DNA of 64,000 nt from Marasmius tenuissimus (taxonomy: Eukaryota > Basidiomycota > Agaricomycetes > Agaricales > Marasmiaceae). Positions within the stretch are counted from its first letter, which is position 1. The number at the start of each line of letters is the position of its first letter. Location of the stretch: contig JAQOTA010000060.1 of NCBI GenBank assembly GCA_029532415.1, forward strand, positions 3,472,001 to 3,536,000, written 5' to 3'. Of this stretch, positions 45,936-56,550 are shown one piece after another. Below the pieces are notes generated by a model that ran no database searches, was not told where the DNA came from, and was given only the letters and a program-made list of their open reading frames with translations. The position numbers and the translations under genes are program-made.

Positions 45936-46391
45936 TTTTCAGATGACGGACTATTCCAATATAAGTCCTGAGTTTTCTGTTCTGTAGCTCACCCCAAATC
46001 CATTCAAGAACTCACAACAGCCAGTAACTCACTCAGTGCGTCATGGAACTCTCTCTCCGCTCGCTCTTTTTAACATTCCAGAGACCCCCGGTTTAAACAC
46101 CAAAGCCGTCTGTGTCGGCTCGGCCCAGTTGATAACTCCCCGGAAGGTTCTGTACGGCGTCAACTGAGCCTTTTCGCGTGGAACCTATGGTCATTTCCTC
46201 ACTGCCGAGCAGGGTATATACCGTTTAGCTCCAGAACCCCGGTATTCGAAGCAGTGACCGGGATAATGTCTTTGTTAGTCGTCCTTCTCATCAGGAGCAA
46301 GCGCGATCGAGAAAAAGCCGAAGAACCCTCTTCATTTCTCGGCTGCCGCTTTGTAGACGGTATGGCTTTTGTGTCTCCATTTGCACGAGTT
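45936..46391. other. Intergenic, nothing certain
   Basis: A + frame at 46,254-46,448 is open but unrecognised. It runs into the antisense of the glucan synthase fragment. Confidence 0.4.
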
Positions 46392-46436
46392 CTAATGATA
46401 GCTGCCGACGTTATCTGGCCGAGCAGCGTAGCACTT

Positions 46437-46850
46437 CACTGGCCATAGCCCTTGGAACTCGGCATTATGGAGTGACAGGCACACAGGGAGGACTTTTGGC
46501 AGCAGATAGATTGGTGCAATGGCGCCATGGTAGTCGTTGATGTGATAGATGTCGATAGTCGGGAAACGTCGAACGGTCGCGGCTATGGCCTGGTTCCAAG
46601 TCGAATAGAAGATAGCTGAACTGAGATCATCCATACGGGGAGGGTAAGGATCGGCCTTCGTCTGCGTTCGGAACACAGGGCTGTCGAGGATAACATAGGT
46701 AATGTTGTCCAAGGTATGCGTTTCGACTTTGATGAGGTAGGTTTCTCCAAATATGATAACTTCCATCGGTTCTGCAGGTTCGCCTGGGGGGTATTCGAGA
46801 TCGCCGACCTTAGAAAGAGGCGAACCGTGGCATTCTTTATCGATAATCAT
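46437..46850 (-). pseudogene. Fragment of a cell-wall alpha-1,3-glucan synthase gene
   Basis: An uninterrupted minus-strand frame matches the start of the glycogen-synthase-like (GT5) catalytic domain of Ags-type alpha-1,3-glucan synthases. Readable blocks are [80 protein letters not shown] and [16 protein letters not shown]. Ags proteins exceed 2,000 residues; only about 130 are present. Sequence before VGDLEYP and after QGLWPV is unrelated, so both ends are cut. The frame has no stop, which suggests recent arrival or chance. It lies just upstream of, and opposite to, the NTQ-F relic. Confidence 0.88.
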
Positions 46851-46984
46851 GGCAGACTCAGACTGGGCTCAGATGAGCTCTTGTTACGCGCAAGCGCCGT
46901 CAGCTTCGAGATCTTCTTCGCTCAGCTTAATGACTCCATAAACGACGCCTTATACAACACACCTAGTCGTCATATTTTGAACTC

Positions 46985-47115
46985 AACACCCATTAAGACT
47001 GCCGGTCCACCTCCTTCGGGAACGCACGTCGACCATACTGGGCCAGTCAACTCATCACCGGGTTTGAAAACACGCAGAACTCAGAACGTCGCCGGGCTAA
47101 CTTTTGATAGATAGG
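46985..47115 (+). pseudogene. NTQ-F: relic of a repeat-headed family gene
   Basis: DNA similar to the 5' part of NTQ-D: GGAACGCACGTCGACCATAC, and after a short gap CAACTCATCACCGGGTTTGA, AAACACGCAGAAC and GTCGCCGGGCT. In one frame this reads LITGFENTQN, a recognisable repeat, but the frame changes within the region. No start codon, exon 2 or tail follows. Confidence 0.6.
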
Positions 47116-48375
47116 CAAGGCCCAGATTACATATAGTCTCTGGACATGAAGCCGAGAGTCATAAGCACCCCTCACTTGGAGCACGGGTGAACGCCAAGGT
47201 TGCGTCTTACTTGAGAACGAGCTGAATCACGAGGGACTCAGCTAAATGACTTAGCTCACCACGGTCGCCATTTCTGCCGCTGGACATCTTTTTCTAACAC
47301 TTGTCCAAGCTACGCAACCCCACATCTAGAGTCTCATCCAAGCGCAAATCCTCCTCCTCCGAGAACTTAGAGGAGCCACACTTATTACCGAAAGATTCGG
47401 GTTGTTTATCGAAGTGACCCCCATATCTTTCGCAAGTATCTAACTCAGGCAGGAACACGCCTCAGGTCTAACTTTACGCATTCCGTTCAGGGGATAGGCG
47501 CAAAAGTCCAGTGGAGACTAGAAGTTCCGACCCGTGTCTTTTCTAGGGTACTTGAGGTGTTGTGGCACCCTCTCCTGAAGTGCCAACGCCGACGGACGGA
47601 GGATAATCCCATAACGGTCGAGCGTTATTGTTTTTCGGTTCCTTGATGATATACACCCTAGATCATCTGGCGCTTGAAGATCAAATCTCTGGGACGATGA
47701 AAGCTCTGTAAAACTTGCTGTAGTGATAGTGGGAAGATTTTAGTATGATCGATAGCAGCCGCGGGCGTCTCGCCTCCCCCTCGACTGGGGTATGAGCGCG
47801 TTCCAAGAATGTGCACAACATTAGCTTCCATATTTAGCGCCCATCATCGCTTGGAGGGGAGAGTTATGGGAACGATAGCCATGGTCGAACTGCTGATAGA
47901 CTGGAAGGTAATTCAAACAGCAAACAGCATCACTGAGGCGGATACATCGTTGGACTTTCCTAGGTAGTCTGGAGAATATGGCAGGTTTTGCGCTGAAAGG
48001 AGCTGCCAAAAGAGACTAGATCCGTGTAATTGCCTGTCTCGAAAGGCAATTCTGCTGTCACTGAATGCAAAACGAGGCCAATGCTGTTTGCAGAATCGAA
48101 GCTTTTTTGCTGTATCTGCTATTGACAGTACTGCGTGTCCGATTGATCTGGCATTGCCGTATGACAGATAACTCATTCGGCGCATTGCATAAACGGCAAC
48201 CTTGCGGCCAGTGACGTAACTCAGGAACTTGAGATATCAGAGGATCTATGGGTATGCCCGTCGTGTACACCCTCCCTTCTTCTCTTCCAGAGCGGAAGAT
48301 CACCTCACGCAATTTCTATACTCAGGGTTGATATCTTGGAAGCCTGAACACATGACTTGGCTCACTGCTGCCTTG
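47116..48375. other. Intergenic with an orphan promoter-like block
   Basis: 47,786-47,832 (GGTATGAGCGCGTTCCAAGA, then ATGTGCACAACA) aligns with the NTQ-C promoter block, but TATAAG is degraded to TATTTAG and no family gene follows. The minus-strand frames at 47,913-48,312 are unrecognised. Confidence 0.45.
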
Positions 48376-48402
48376 CTACAGCGTGCAGGCTAGATATAAG
48401 AG
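48376..48402 (+). promoter_or_regulatory. NTQ-family promoter block of NTQ-G
   Basis: GCTACAGCGTGCAGGCTAGA is followed by TATAAGA. TATAAG at 48395 is 75 nt before the ATG. Confidence 0.6.
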
Positions 48403-48469
48403 CTAAGCCTGTCTCCCGGCCCTACTTGACCCCTTCCTCTACACACCGACCTCATATTTGGGATTCATC

Positions 48470-49580
48470 ATGCCTGATACCTCCCTATTTTCCAATGCAC
48501 ATGGGTTCACCATCAACGGTGGCCATTTTAGCCATGTCAGCGGCGACCAGACCAACATCACCGACTCTTTCAATGCCACAGGATGCCGGAATATCAAAGG
48601 ATCGTTCAACATCGGCGAGTTCCTCAAGAAGAATCACGGAACACGGGAGGAGAGCGCCGAGCACAGTACGTATCCTGTCCCTTCGATGGATACCATTCGC
48701 TCACGATCGCGGTTGGGAAGGGGACAACGGGGAATTGAACGCCCGGATTTATGGGGATGACAGGACGGCCAACAGTCAGTTATTCTTGTATATCTGTCTC
48801 TGACGAGCTAATTCAGCGTCAGTGGGGACTCATACGCTCCCAGGACACGCCCAAAATCCGAATCGGCTGTATGAAACACAACAACCTTGGGGTCGTTATC
48901 ACACCCTGCGGGAGGAGAAGCAATATCATCACGCTTCCCAGGCAATTCCTGCCCTCTCAAACTCGGATTCGCTACGCTTTGAAAACACACCCCGTCGTCT
49001 GCGGGGCCAACATCGTGACTCGTACTCACCGGAACACAGAGCGTGTCACGACCAGACCACAGCGACGTTGAAGCTCGAGTTGAGTTCTCAGTATGGGCCT
49101 CAGGTGATCAAACACACCAATGAGGCGAGGTCCCCGTGTCCTCCCTCGTGGGACCAGATACCGGAGGCTCCATCGCACGACGGGGACACGGACCGAGGGT
49201 GGGCAAACGAAGAAGAAGAGAGGTTTCGCCGGTATAATAACGGCGATTGCGATGAGCCCGTCCGAGTTACCCAACACCACAGCCAGAGCTGGAGACGGGA
49301 ACCATACGATGACTATGCGCGACCACCCTTAGACCGAAGCCAGGGGAACACAGGATCTCCCATGCCATATAGAGCGCCATATCTAGGGAGGGTGACTGGT
49401 GATAAGAAAACCACTGCGAGACTGAGATATAGGTACGAGGAGGCGGAGAAAAGAGGCTTTGGGGCATACCGGTCTTCGAATTCGAAGAGGGACTACAGGC
49501 GAAATGATGGGCTACAGGGTAGATACCAAGCCACTCGACGTACAGTTGGCGATTCCGTTGGTTGTAGTAAGATTGTTTGA
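48470..49580 (+). CDS. NTQ-G: three-exon full-length member
   Basis: Exons 48470-48665, 48721-48774 (54 nt) and 48823-49580, with phase-1 introns at the same places as in NTQ-A. Intron 1 starts GTACGTATCCTG in both. The head is MPDTSLFSNAHGFTINGGHF, then SHVSGDQTNIT, the cleanest example of the FSNA..F.I.GG.FS.V.GDQT pattern. Only partial repeats follow (DSFNATGCRNIKGSFNIGEF). Exon 2 reads DNGELNARIYGDDRTAN. Exon 3 starts VGTHTLPGHAQNPNR and contains SYSPEHRACHDQT, which aligns with SYSPEDKALSDQI of NTQ-A. It then has DEPVRVTQHHSQSWRREPYD and DRSQGNTGSPMPYR. The end is YRYEEAEKRGFGAYRSSNSK, then RDYRRNDG. The WRR tail of A and C is replaced by this SNSKRDYRR form, shared with NTQ-H. About 337 residues. 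Confidence 0.78.
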
Positions 49581-50134
49581 CTCTGATGTCTTCACGAGGA
49601 TACTGATATACTTTCATCATTTATATAAATTATCAGCGGGAAAAAACCGTCTCGATAACCGTCTCGATCACTGGTTCCTTCCACCTTCCCGCCCAAACTA
49701 TTCGACAATTTTCCAACGATAATTTCAAATGATAACAATCAACCCCGCCGATTACTGACACCGCATTCTATCACTACACCATCTCGAGTTACTCATGTCA
49801 CACGCCGCAAGAATGAGTTCTTGCTGATACGACATAGCCTGTCATGCGCCCCAAGCTTTCCTGTCTGAGACTTTCCACAGTTCGGGCCCAATTCGGGTCA
49901 AGGACAGCCCACTGTAGAGGACGAAATTGGCATAATTGCCCGGTCAGTCGCGTTCTACCTGAACCCAAAATAACCACAGCACGTTCCCTTTCCCTAGCTG
50001 GTGAAGGCGGAACCACATGTCTACGATTATGGAAGTCCTACTCACCCGTGTACATGAGCTCTCAGCTGACTCTATCGCCTTGACCCAGCCTGACTCAAAG
50101 TCGAAAAAAACAATAAGAGTCACGGCCATGCTCT
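49581..50134. other. Intergenic
   Basis: About 550 nt between NTQ-G and the NTQ-H promoter. No gene or repeat was recognised. Confidence 0.45.
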
Positions 50135-50176
50135 GCCGCGAGAAGACTGTCGTGTAGACCAGCTTCTATAAGATCT
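50135..50176 (+). promoter_or_regulatory. NTQ-family promoter block of NTQ-H
   Basis: GCGAGAAGACTGTCGTGTAG, then ACCAGCTTCTATAAGATC. TATAAG at 50167 is 91 nt before the ATG. Confidence 0.55.
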
Positions 50177-50257
50177 CTCCCGCCTTACCTTCCCACTGAC
50201 AACACCTTCCCACAACACACCACCCAGCTTCTCTCAATCGATCGTACCGCCTCCCGT

Positions 50258-51213
50258 ATGCCCAAGCTAAACAACAGCGGCCGACACACTGGCTTGAAAT
50301 GCAGGGGGTCTTTCAATTTGAGCGATTCGAGTTATGAAGATGTCATCGATTCTTTCAACGCCGATGGAGAGCCCAGAAATATCGAAAGATCTTTCAATCT
50401 CGGAACCCGCCGCGGGTCTTCTGACGGACGTTCCAGAGGCCAGGCGGAGAATGTACCTATGAACAGTATGTATCCTGTTTGCCCTCAAGGGAATTTTCTC
50501 GCTGACGGTGACGGATGAGTAGTAGATGAGCCACAAACCCTGAATCACCATCATAGTCGCACCGAAGGCGCCCGCTGTAAGTTATGTTCACACCCGACAA
50601 ACCTCGAGATTGTTTCTGATGGGCTAACTCAACGACAGTGGGGAATCAAGATTCGTCTCCTGCCTCCTCACAACATCGTAACGAGGGCACATCCCGTCGT
50701 TCCCGAGGTCATGACTCGCATGTACCGAGGCGCAATGGCCTTCAGTGCCACACCACACCGTCGTTAAATCCCGAATCGAGCTCTCAGTATAGGCGTCAGG
50801 CGGATGAACCTGCCATTGAGGCGAGACCCCTGCGCCGTCTCTCGCGGAACCAGCGTACTCTGGCACAGGAGGCTCTGTTGCGCGATAGAAAGAGGTCCCG
50901 CCGACAGGAACGTGAATCTGTTCGAGCTACCCAACACCATAGCCAGGACCGGAGACAGGAGCCATATGATGACTATGTCCGATTGTCCTTGGACCCAAGC
51001 CGTGAGGATACCGGGTCTGCTGCGCCATATAGGATGCCGTCTTCGAGGAGGGTTCCTGGCCACAAGCGAGTCACTGTGAAGATAAGGCAGAAGTACGGGG
51101 AGGCAGAGCGAAGAGGCGTTCCGCCACACCGGCCTTCGAAATCGAAGAGGGAGCATAGGCGAAGTGATGGGTCCAGGGTGGACTACGAGATCTCTTATCA
51201 TCAACATCGATGA
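50258..51213 (+). CDS. NTQ-H: three-exon member with diverged head
   Basis: Exons 50258-50465, 50523-50576 (54 nt) and 50639-51213, phase-1 introns as in NTQ-A and NTQ-G. The head has lost FFSNAH and reads MPKLNNSGRHTGLKCRGSFN, then DVIDSFNADGEPRNIERSFN, keeping the SFN-x7-9-RNI unit of NTQ-G. Exon 2 (DEPQTLNHHHSRTEGAR) is diverged in sequence but not in length. Exon 3 begins LGNQDSSPASSQHR, then SSSQYRRQADEPAIEARP, RESVRATQHHSQDRRQEPYD and DPSREDTGSAAPYRMP, and ends with VKIRQKYGEAERRGVPPHRP, SKSKREHRRSDGS. Nearest relative is NTQ-G, its neighbour, so these two probably arose by local duplication. About 318 residues, strongly basic at the end. Confidence 0.75.
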
Positions 51214-51840
51214 CTCGGAACATATCTTGTGGAAATATTATATCTCAACTTTTGCCTTTTGGTGGGTCTTGGACGATGCTGATAGGATTATGATTCGTTC
51301 ACAATCCGACTACTTAATTACTTGATATATGTCTTTTACTTGTACTATTACTATGTGCTTATTTCCTATATATGATTCATATATGATTTAGGTTATCGAG
51401 TATGTACTGAACACGATCATATGCCATGCTTTAGAGCACCTCGAGATAGTGAAGCAAGCGCTCAAGCGCTTACTATCAGACTTTCGAGGCCGATCGCTGA
51501 TCGTTGAATCTTTGATTGAAGAACATGAAATGCCTACGACCGGGAAACTGATAGGTTCACCGTCAATCAATGAAGTCACATGGATACACTTGACTGCTCA
51601 GCAAACACATAAGTTGATACAGCATCCGTCGATTGGTGGTCAGCACTGGCAACAACAGTATTAGCAACAGACATCTTGAGAGCATCCAGTACACTGCTCG
51701 AAAGACGATGGGTTGGAAGAACGGTCACTTAATAGCTATTGTACAGGAGGACACGTAGCACACAATGATGATTAGATATCCTGTGCAATATCAATGTCTC
51801 TATCAGCACATCGCCCGAATAGTAGTGTCAAGTACCTCAA
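51214..51840. other. Intergenic
   Basis: No gene recognised. A + frame at 51,449-51,664 is open but unremarkable. A/T-rich sequence lies at 51,300-51,400. Confidence 0.45.
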
Positions 51841-53644
51841 TCAGGACCTTTCCACCCTCACTTCCATTCCCTCGTCTTTCATCCTCTTCAGCGCACTCTT
51901 GATCGCGCCCTTATCCCCTTCGCCACAGACCACCGTCAGCACGGCTAATCTCTTTCCAGATTCACATGTCCATCTGGATTCGACCATGTCAACGAGGAGC
52001 CGTTCAGACCTTTCCGACCATCGATGGAATTCGATTTCTAGGAATTTCAGGTTCGGCAGGAAGCTCGAATCAACCTTCGAACCTCCCTCAATCGCCAAAT
52101 CCTCGTGCAAACCCTCGTCGATATTCAAGCCTCCACTCCTGACCGACCCAAGCCCGCGCCCGAGCGTCATACGCTCCAGGACATCATCCCATCGCTTCGA
52201 GTAATGACTGCACATCACGAGGCTCAACCTCCTCAACGTCTCTGAATACATCTCCAAGATATCCACCAAATCCTGAATGTCGTAGAAGTTGATATGCCCA
52301 AACCTCAGCTCTACAAGCGGAGGCTTCCCGGACCTCAGTACGAACTGGTTGAACGCAGCAGACGTCCTCGCATCGAAGAACACTCTGTGAGATCCACCCA
52401 CGGTATGGGTGACCGAAATCGTGAGTTTGGAGAGGGAAGGAAGGGTTATGTGGTTGAAGAACACGTTGAACGGAAATAAGAATCCGGGGTTGAGAATCGT
52501 CAACTCCTCCAATCCGGGAAGCTCTAGCGGGCCAGCGCCTGCGTCACCAGCTTGCCCGACACCGCCGCCTGGCTGAACCTGGTCTAGCCTATCAAACGAC
52601 ACACCGTCCAGCTCCAACGTACGGAGAACGGGGCACTCCCTCAAAACCGGGAACACCCCAGAGCCATGAACCGTATCCCTCAACACCAGCTTCGTCACGC
52701 TCTTCAGCTCGAACCGACGCGAAAGGCTAACCGCGTCGTGCGTAACTTGAAGACTGCGTAACCGAGGACTGTACACCTTCTCCGGAAAACCTCCCGTACC
52801 AGACGAATACCCTCCAATGACCAATGATTCGAGCACTGGTAGATGTACTGGGAATTCTCCGCATTGCGGGAGATAGAATAACTGAACGTCCTTCCACCTC
52901 GCGCTGTGTTTCACGAGCTCTCCGAAAGCCAGACTTAAATTTCCGGGATAACATCTCCCGAAGGAGATGTACAAAGGCTGTGTCTGGGAGCGGTCGAGGC
53001 AGAACTGCGTGAGTCGATGGATCATGTTTGACACGGATATGATATGTTGGGGGTTTATGATTGATATCAGGATCTTCGACCAAAGGTGGGGTGCGTTATG
53101 GACGATGGTCCGCCAACGAGAGCAAACGAGGCTCAAGGTTAACGCAGGATGCATGGATGACCAACCACCGGTTCCAGGTGGAGTAGAGGCCTCGGCGATA
53201 TCCATGCCATCGCAACATAGGCGGAAGATGTTTAGCAGAATCTCGACTGGGAGGCGGCGGATAGACTGTTTGACCATGCCGTCCATCTGTGTGATCGCAC
53301 GAGAAAGGGTATCTCTGCGAGCCTTCAACTCGGATAATACATCATGAAGCTTTGCAATCTCGTTATCGTACGAGTCGAGTTCCGCCCGTGCCGTGTGAAG
53401 GTGTTGAGATAGGGAAGGACTGTCCACGCCAGCAGCGATGTGGTTTCCGGGATGTGAGGAGATGTATTCATGGATCTTCGTGACACTGAGGCTAGGGTTC
53501 GGAGGGAAGGTGATATTACAGGAGGAACACGTTTGCAGGGGGATGGTGAGGTTCAGAAACTGTGATATATCCTGGAAACAGCGACCGTTGAGAAAGGTGA
53601 GAACGAAGGGAGTTGGAGGGACAGAGGCAAAACGAGCTTACCAT
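51841..53644 (-). CDS. F-box protein with N-terminal coiled coil (agaric type)
   Basis: A long exon with the standard mushroom F-box layout. A coiled coil (LHTARAELDSYDNEIAKLHD, then VLSELKARRDTL) precedes the F-box, IRRLPVEILLNIFRLCCD ... LSLVCSRWRTIVHNAPHLWS. A leucine-rich region follows (SVTKLVLRDT, RTLELDGVSFD, LEELTILNPGF, LSKLTISVTH, LKFLEIEFHRW). The frame stays open upstream of 53,427 through CSSCNITFPPNPSLSVTKIH. The best start is an ATG at 53642-53644 that is itself a whole 3-nt exon, followed at once by GTAAGC and a 70-nt intron ending CCAG (53572-53641), giving M then DISQFLNLTIPLQTC. The CSSC motif before the coil is typical of this family. It probably works in SCF ubiquitin ligases; the target is unknown. 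Confidence 0.87.
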
Positions 53645-54765
53645 GGTGGTTGATGATCAAGTACTGAACTCCTGATGCTTTCTACAAATAACCCAAGTTA
53701 TGTAGTCCTTTCGTTCCGCCCCGGGAATCTCCAGAGAATTGCCTTCCTAGTGCCATGATGATGTGAGCCATAAGCAACTGGGGCAAGCTTCAATAAGAAG
53801 AAACACCCACCAGAGGTCCGAATGTTGTCTTGTTCAGGCTCGCACTCCGTTCAGAACACGGATCCACCATCCTCCTCCCGCTCGCACCTCACAGGCTGAC
53901 GTCTGATAGTCATCCACTTCACCCTTTAGTCGGAAGGTTACGTTGAAGTCAAAATCAGGCTTCGAGGGTCGCATAAGGAGGTCTGGGTGCAATACAGACG
54001 TCTATCGGAGGTCCTGGTCATCCGAGGGCCGAACCTAATTCACTTAAATTAATGGACTGGCTTTGAGAACGACATGGCATGATGGACGACGTTTCTTCGA
54101 TTGTTTATCACATGAACTACACAATACAGTCTGGTCAAACAGGGTGCAGAGAGGTATTGAGTACGAGTCAACTCACCATGTAATCCTTCCTGTAAATGTA
54201 TGACTCTGAAACCCTTTGTGCGAAAAGATTCTTGCCGCTGCACTTCGCGCGATTGCTTCGATGAATTTCGATGCTGCCCAGCAAATTATCCCTCTGCACC
54301 CTCAAACTTCGCGGTCAAGTGTTCAACCGTCCTTGACGCATGATAGGTGAGTCAGTTTGAGGTCGAGAAACCACAAAAAGGCTCACAGGAGGCCTTGATT
54401 TCTTCGCCCTCGTCCGAGGACGAAGAATACGCAATGAATTTTGAGAAGAAAGGCTAGACAGAACTGAGATTAACTCAGATTGCGAGTGGTTGCTCGCCGG
54501 GCGCCCAGTATTCATGATGGGGAGAAAACCTCAACCGTGGGAACCGCTCTACACCACAACCCTGCGGGCCGCGGCTGAACGCTAGGCTAGCGCTAATCGG
54601 AATCGCCTGCTTCCGAAGTCAGAATCAAACCCCGTCGACGGCCTATAAGTACAGTGATTGTATGACCCCGTAGATATCTAATTAGTTGCATCTCCCTCGA
54701 GCACAAAGATAAAACTGATCATACGCTTTCCAGGCTCTCACACTTCGTCACTGAGACTCTCGTTG
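53645..54765. other. Intergenic
   Basis: No gene recognised. TATAAG lies at 54,644, upstream of the small frame starting at 54,766. Confidence 0.4.
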
Positions 54766-54921
54766 ATGGCAAAGGGCAGCCCGAACCATACAAGCTACAA
54801 TACTCGGGCGGTCAACGAAAATGAATGCATACATAAGCACAATACCCCAACCGACTGCATAACTTACACACGTGAGCAAAGAAAGCGTAGGCTACTAGGT
54901 CAGTGCCTCATATTTATCTGA
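54766..54921 (+). CDS. Possible 51-residue basic peptide
   Basis: Single exon: MAKGSPNHTSYNTRAVNENE, then CIHKHNTPTDCITYTREQRK and RRLLGQCLIFI. TATAAG lies 122 nt before the ATG. The fragment NHTSYNTRAVNENE distantly recalls one NTQ repeat (SYNTQVI), but this is too short to claim. It ends 22 nt before the stop of the convergent membrane-protein gene, so it may only be sequence of that 3' UTR. Confidence 0.2.
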   Translation: MAKGSPNHTSYNTRAVNENECIHKHNTPTDCITYTREQRKRRLLGQCLIFI

Positions 54922-54942
54922 AAATTAACACGATCTCAGTCT

Positions 54943-56550
54943 CTAGACCGCCGTAACCATCCTGTTCTTGCTCATCTTGTCCTCCGGCGTAGCTATATCC
55001 TCTGACTCGGAGGATTCACTCCTATGATGGGTTTGAACGTCCGCATTCGCTTGAACTGTCCTAGTACCGAGCGCCTGCCGACTGTTCCTCTCCGCAAAGC
55101 GGATGGTCGTCTCATGCTGAACGCTGTCCGTGACCGACTTCCCGTAGGCAACACGTACAATGATCAGCGTAGGTGCTAGTCCCTGTAAATCGACATTTGA
55201 ATAACTAAGGATTTATGAACAATCGAGTTCCTCACCGACATCAGAGTGGCAATCGCAGTCAGATGGATTGGAATGGTACCGTGGAATTGTGGATCGAGCG
55301 CAAGGGGTATTACCATCGCCGCGATCGAGAACGTCGGATATAACAGTCCCGATTCAAGGCTGCAGAGGGAAATCTGGTTAGATAGCTGTGACTGAAATGG
55401 GGAATACTTACATGACAGCAACGATTGTCCTATACCTCGCGTGCACTGTAGGTCCCATGTGTTGTCGTGCTTCTCGACTAATCCACCAAATCCTCCCGGC
55501 TACAGTCTCAGGTTAATCACCACGGGGAGGATCATACAAACTGTGAGAACTCACCGGTCGAGAGCGACAGCAAGCTGTTGAATATAATCGTTGCTATCAT
55601 CCACCCTAATATTATGTGCTCCCCTGTCATGTAAAGGTATTTTTGAGAAGTCCCGATCCCAACAGAGTCTGCGACAGATCCTGCGAGACCTATCGCTGAG
55701 TGAGAGATACCCGATATCACAATCAATGTTGCCAGGATAATCGAGAACGAGAGTGAACACACCGTTGATAACGAAAGCTGCGACTCCCAGGACGTACAGC
55801 ATGATCTTCTTGGAGCCCCAGAGGATATAGCACCGGTGAATCTAAGTCATCGGCAAAACAAGTGTCAAGGTTGGCGATCGCTATCGACATTTAAAGACTC
55901 ACCAACATAACATCAGCAATAGCACTTTTCATAAGACCGAAATCCTGTCAGCGACGTGATCCTCGAAATTAGACCGCACTCACTTCATCAGAGTGCACGC
56001 AGGACCGTCGATAGCACTAATTCAGAGCACGACCACCGTGAGTTCACGAATAAACATAGAACCATCTCGTTTGGAAAAAACACTCACACCCAAGCAATCT
56101 TCGCTGGATCATCCCCTGGGGCACGCAAATACCGCATGAGGGAGTCATAATCCCCTGTCCTCAAGGCACGAAACTCTACCACCGCTTGTCGCGTCAAGCC
56201 TACAGTTTCTGAAACCACATATAGGCTGGCCAGGAGAAACAGGGAGACGGTACAGGCCATGTATAACCCTGAGGCAGTCACTTTACGGCGGTGGAGAACA
56301 TGGACAGAGAGTCCAAAGATGATGATGTACATCCCTGTAAGGCTCAGTAATCAATCTTTGAACAACTCGGCGGGTTGACACTATGCTCACCGTAGACTAG
56401 GAATAGGGACTAAGTCGAGGCTTTAGAAAGTCACATAGGGAGAGCAGTTGGCTAATAGGATCTCACCGTGAGTGTGGCTATTGGTTCCACAATGATATTC
56501 TGTACCGTGAGGTAGCGGTCCTTAATTCGCTGAACGCTAGAGGGAGACAT
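54943..56550 (-). CDS. Seven-helix membrane protein of the agaric-specific family, function unknown
   Basis: The start at 56550 gives MSPSSVQRIKDRYLTVQNII, then a short exon (SLFLVYG) leads into GMYIIIFGLSVHVLHRRKVT, YMACTVSLFLLASLYVVSET and SLMRYLRAPGDDPAKIAWV. Next are KSAIADVML, a TM exon around IHRCYILWGSKKIMLYVLGV and AAFVINGVF, a helix pair with SIILATLIVISGISHSAIGL and GEHIILGWMIATIIFNSLLS, then AGRIWWISREARQHMG. ARYRTIVAVMLESGLLYPTF and HLTAIATLMSGLAPTLIIVR form the last helices, before a hydrophilic cytosolic tail (ETTIRFAERNSRQALGTRTV ... EDKMSKNRMVTAV). The ESGxLYP and GRIWW signatures mark the multi-copy Agaricomycete seven-helix family, whose role is not known. At least seven introns. 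An exon around 55,980-56,025 is uncertain. Confidence 0.82.
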
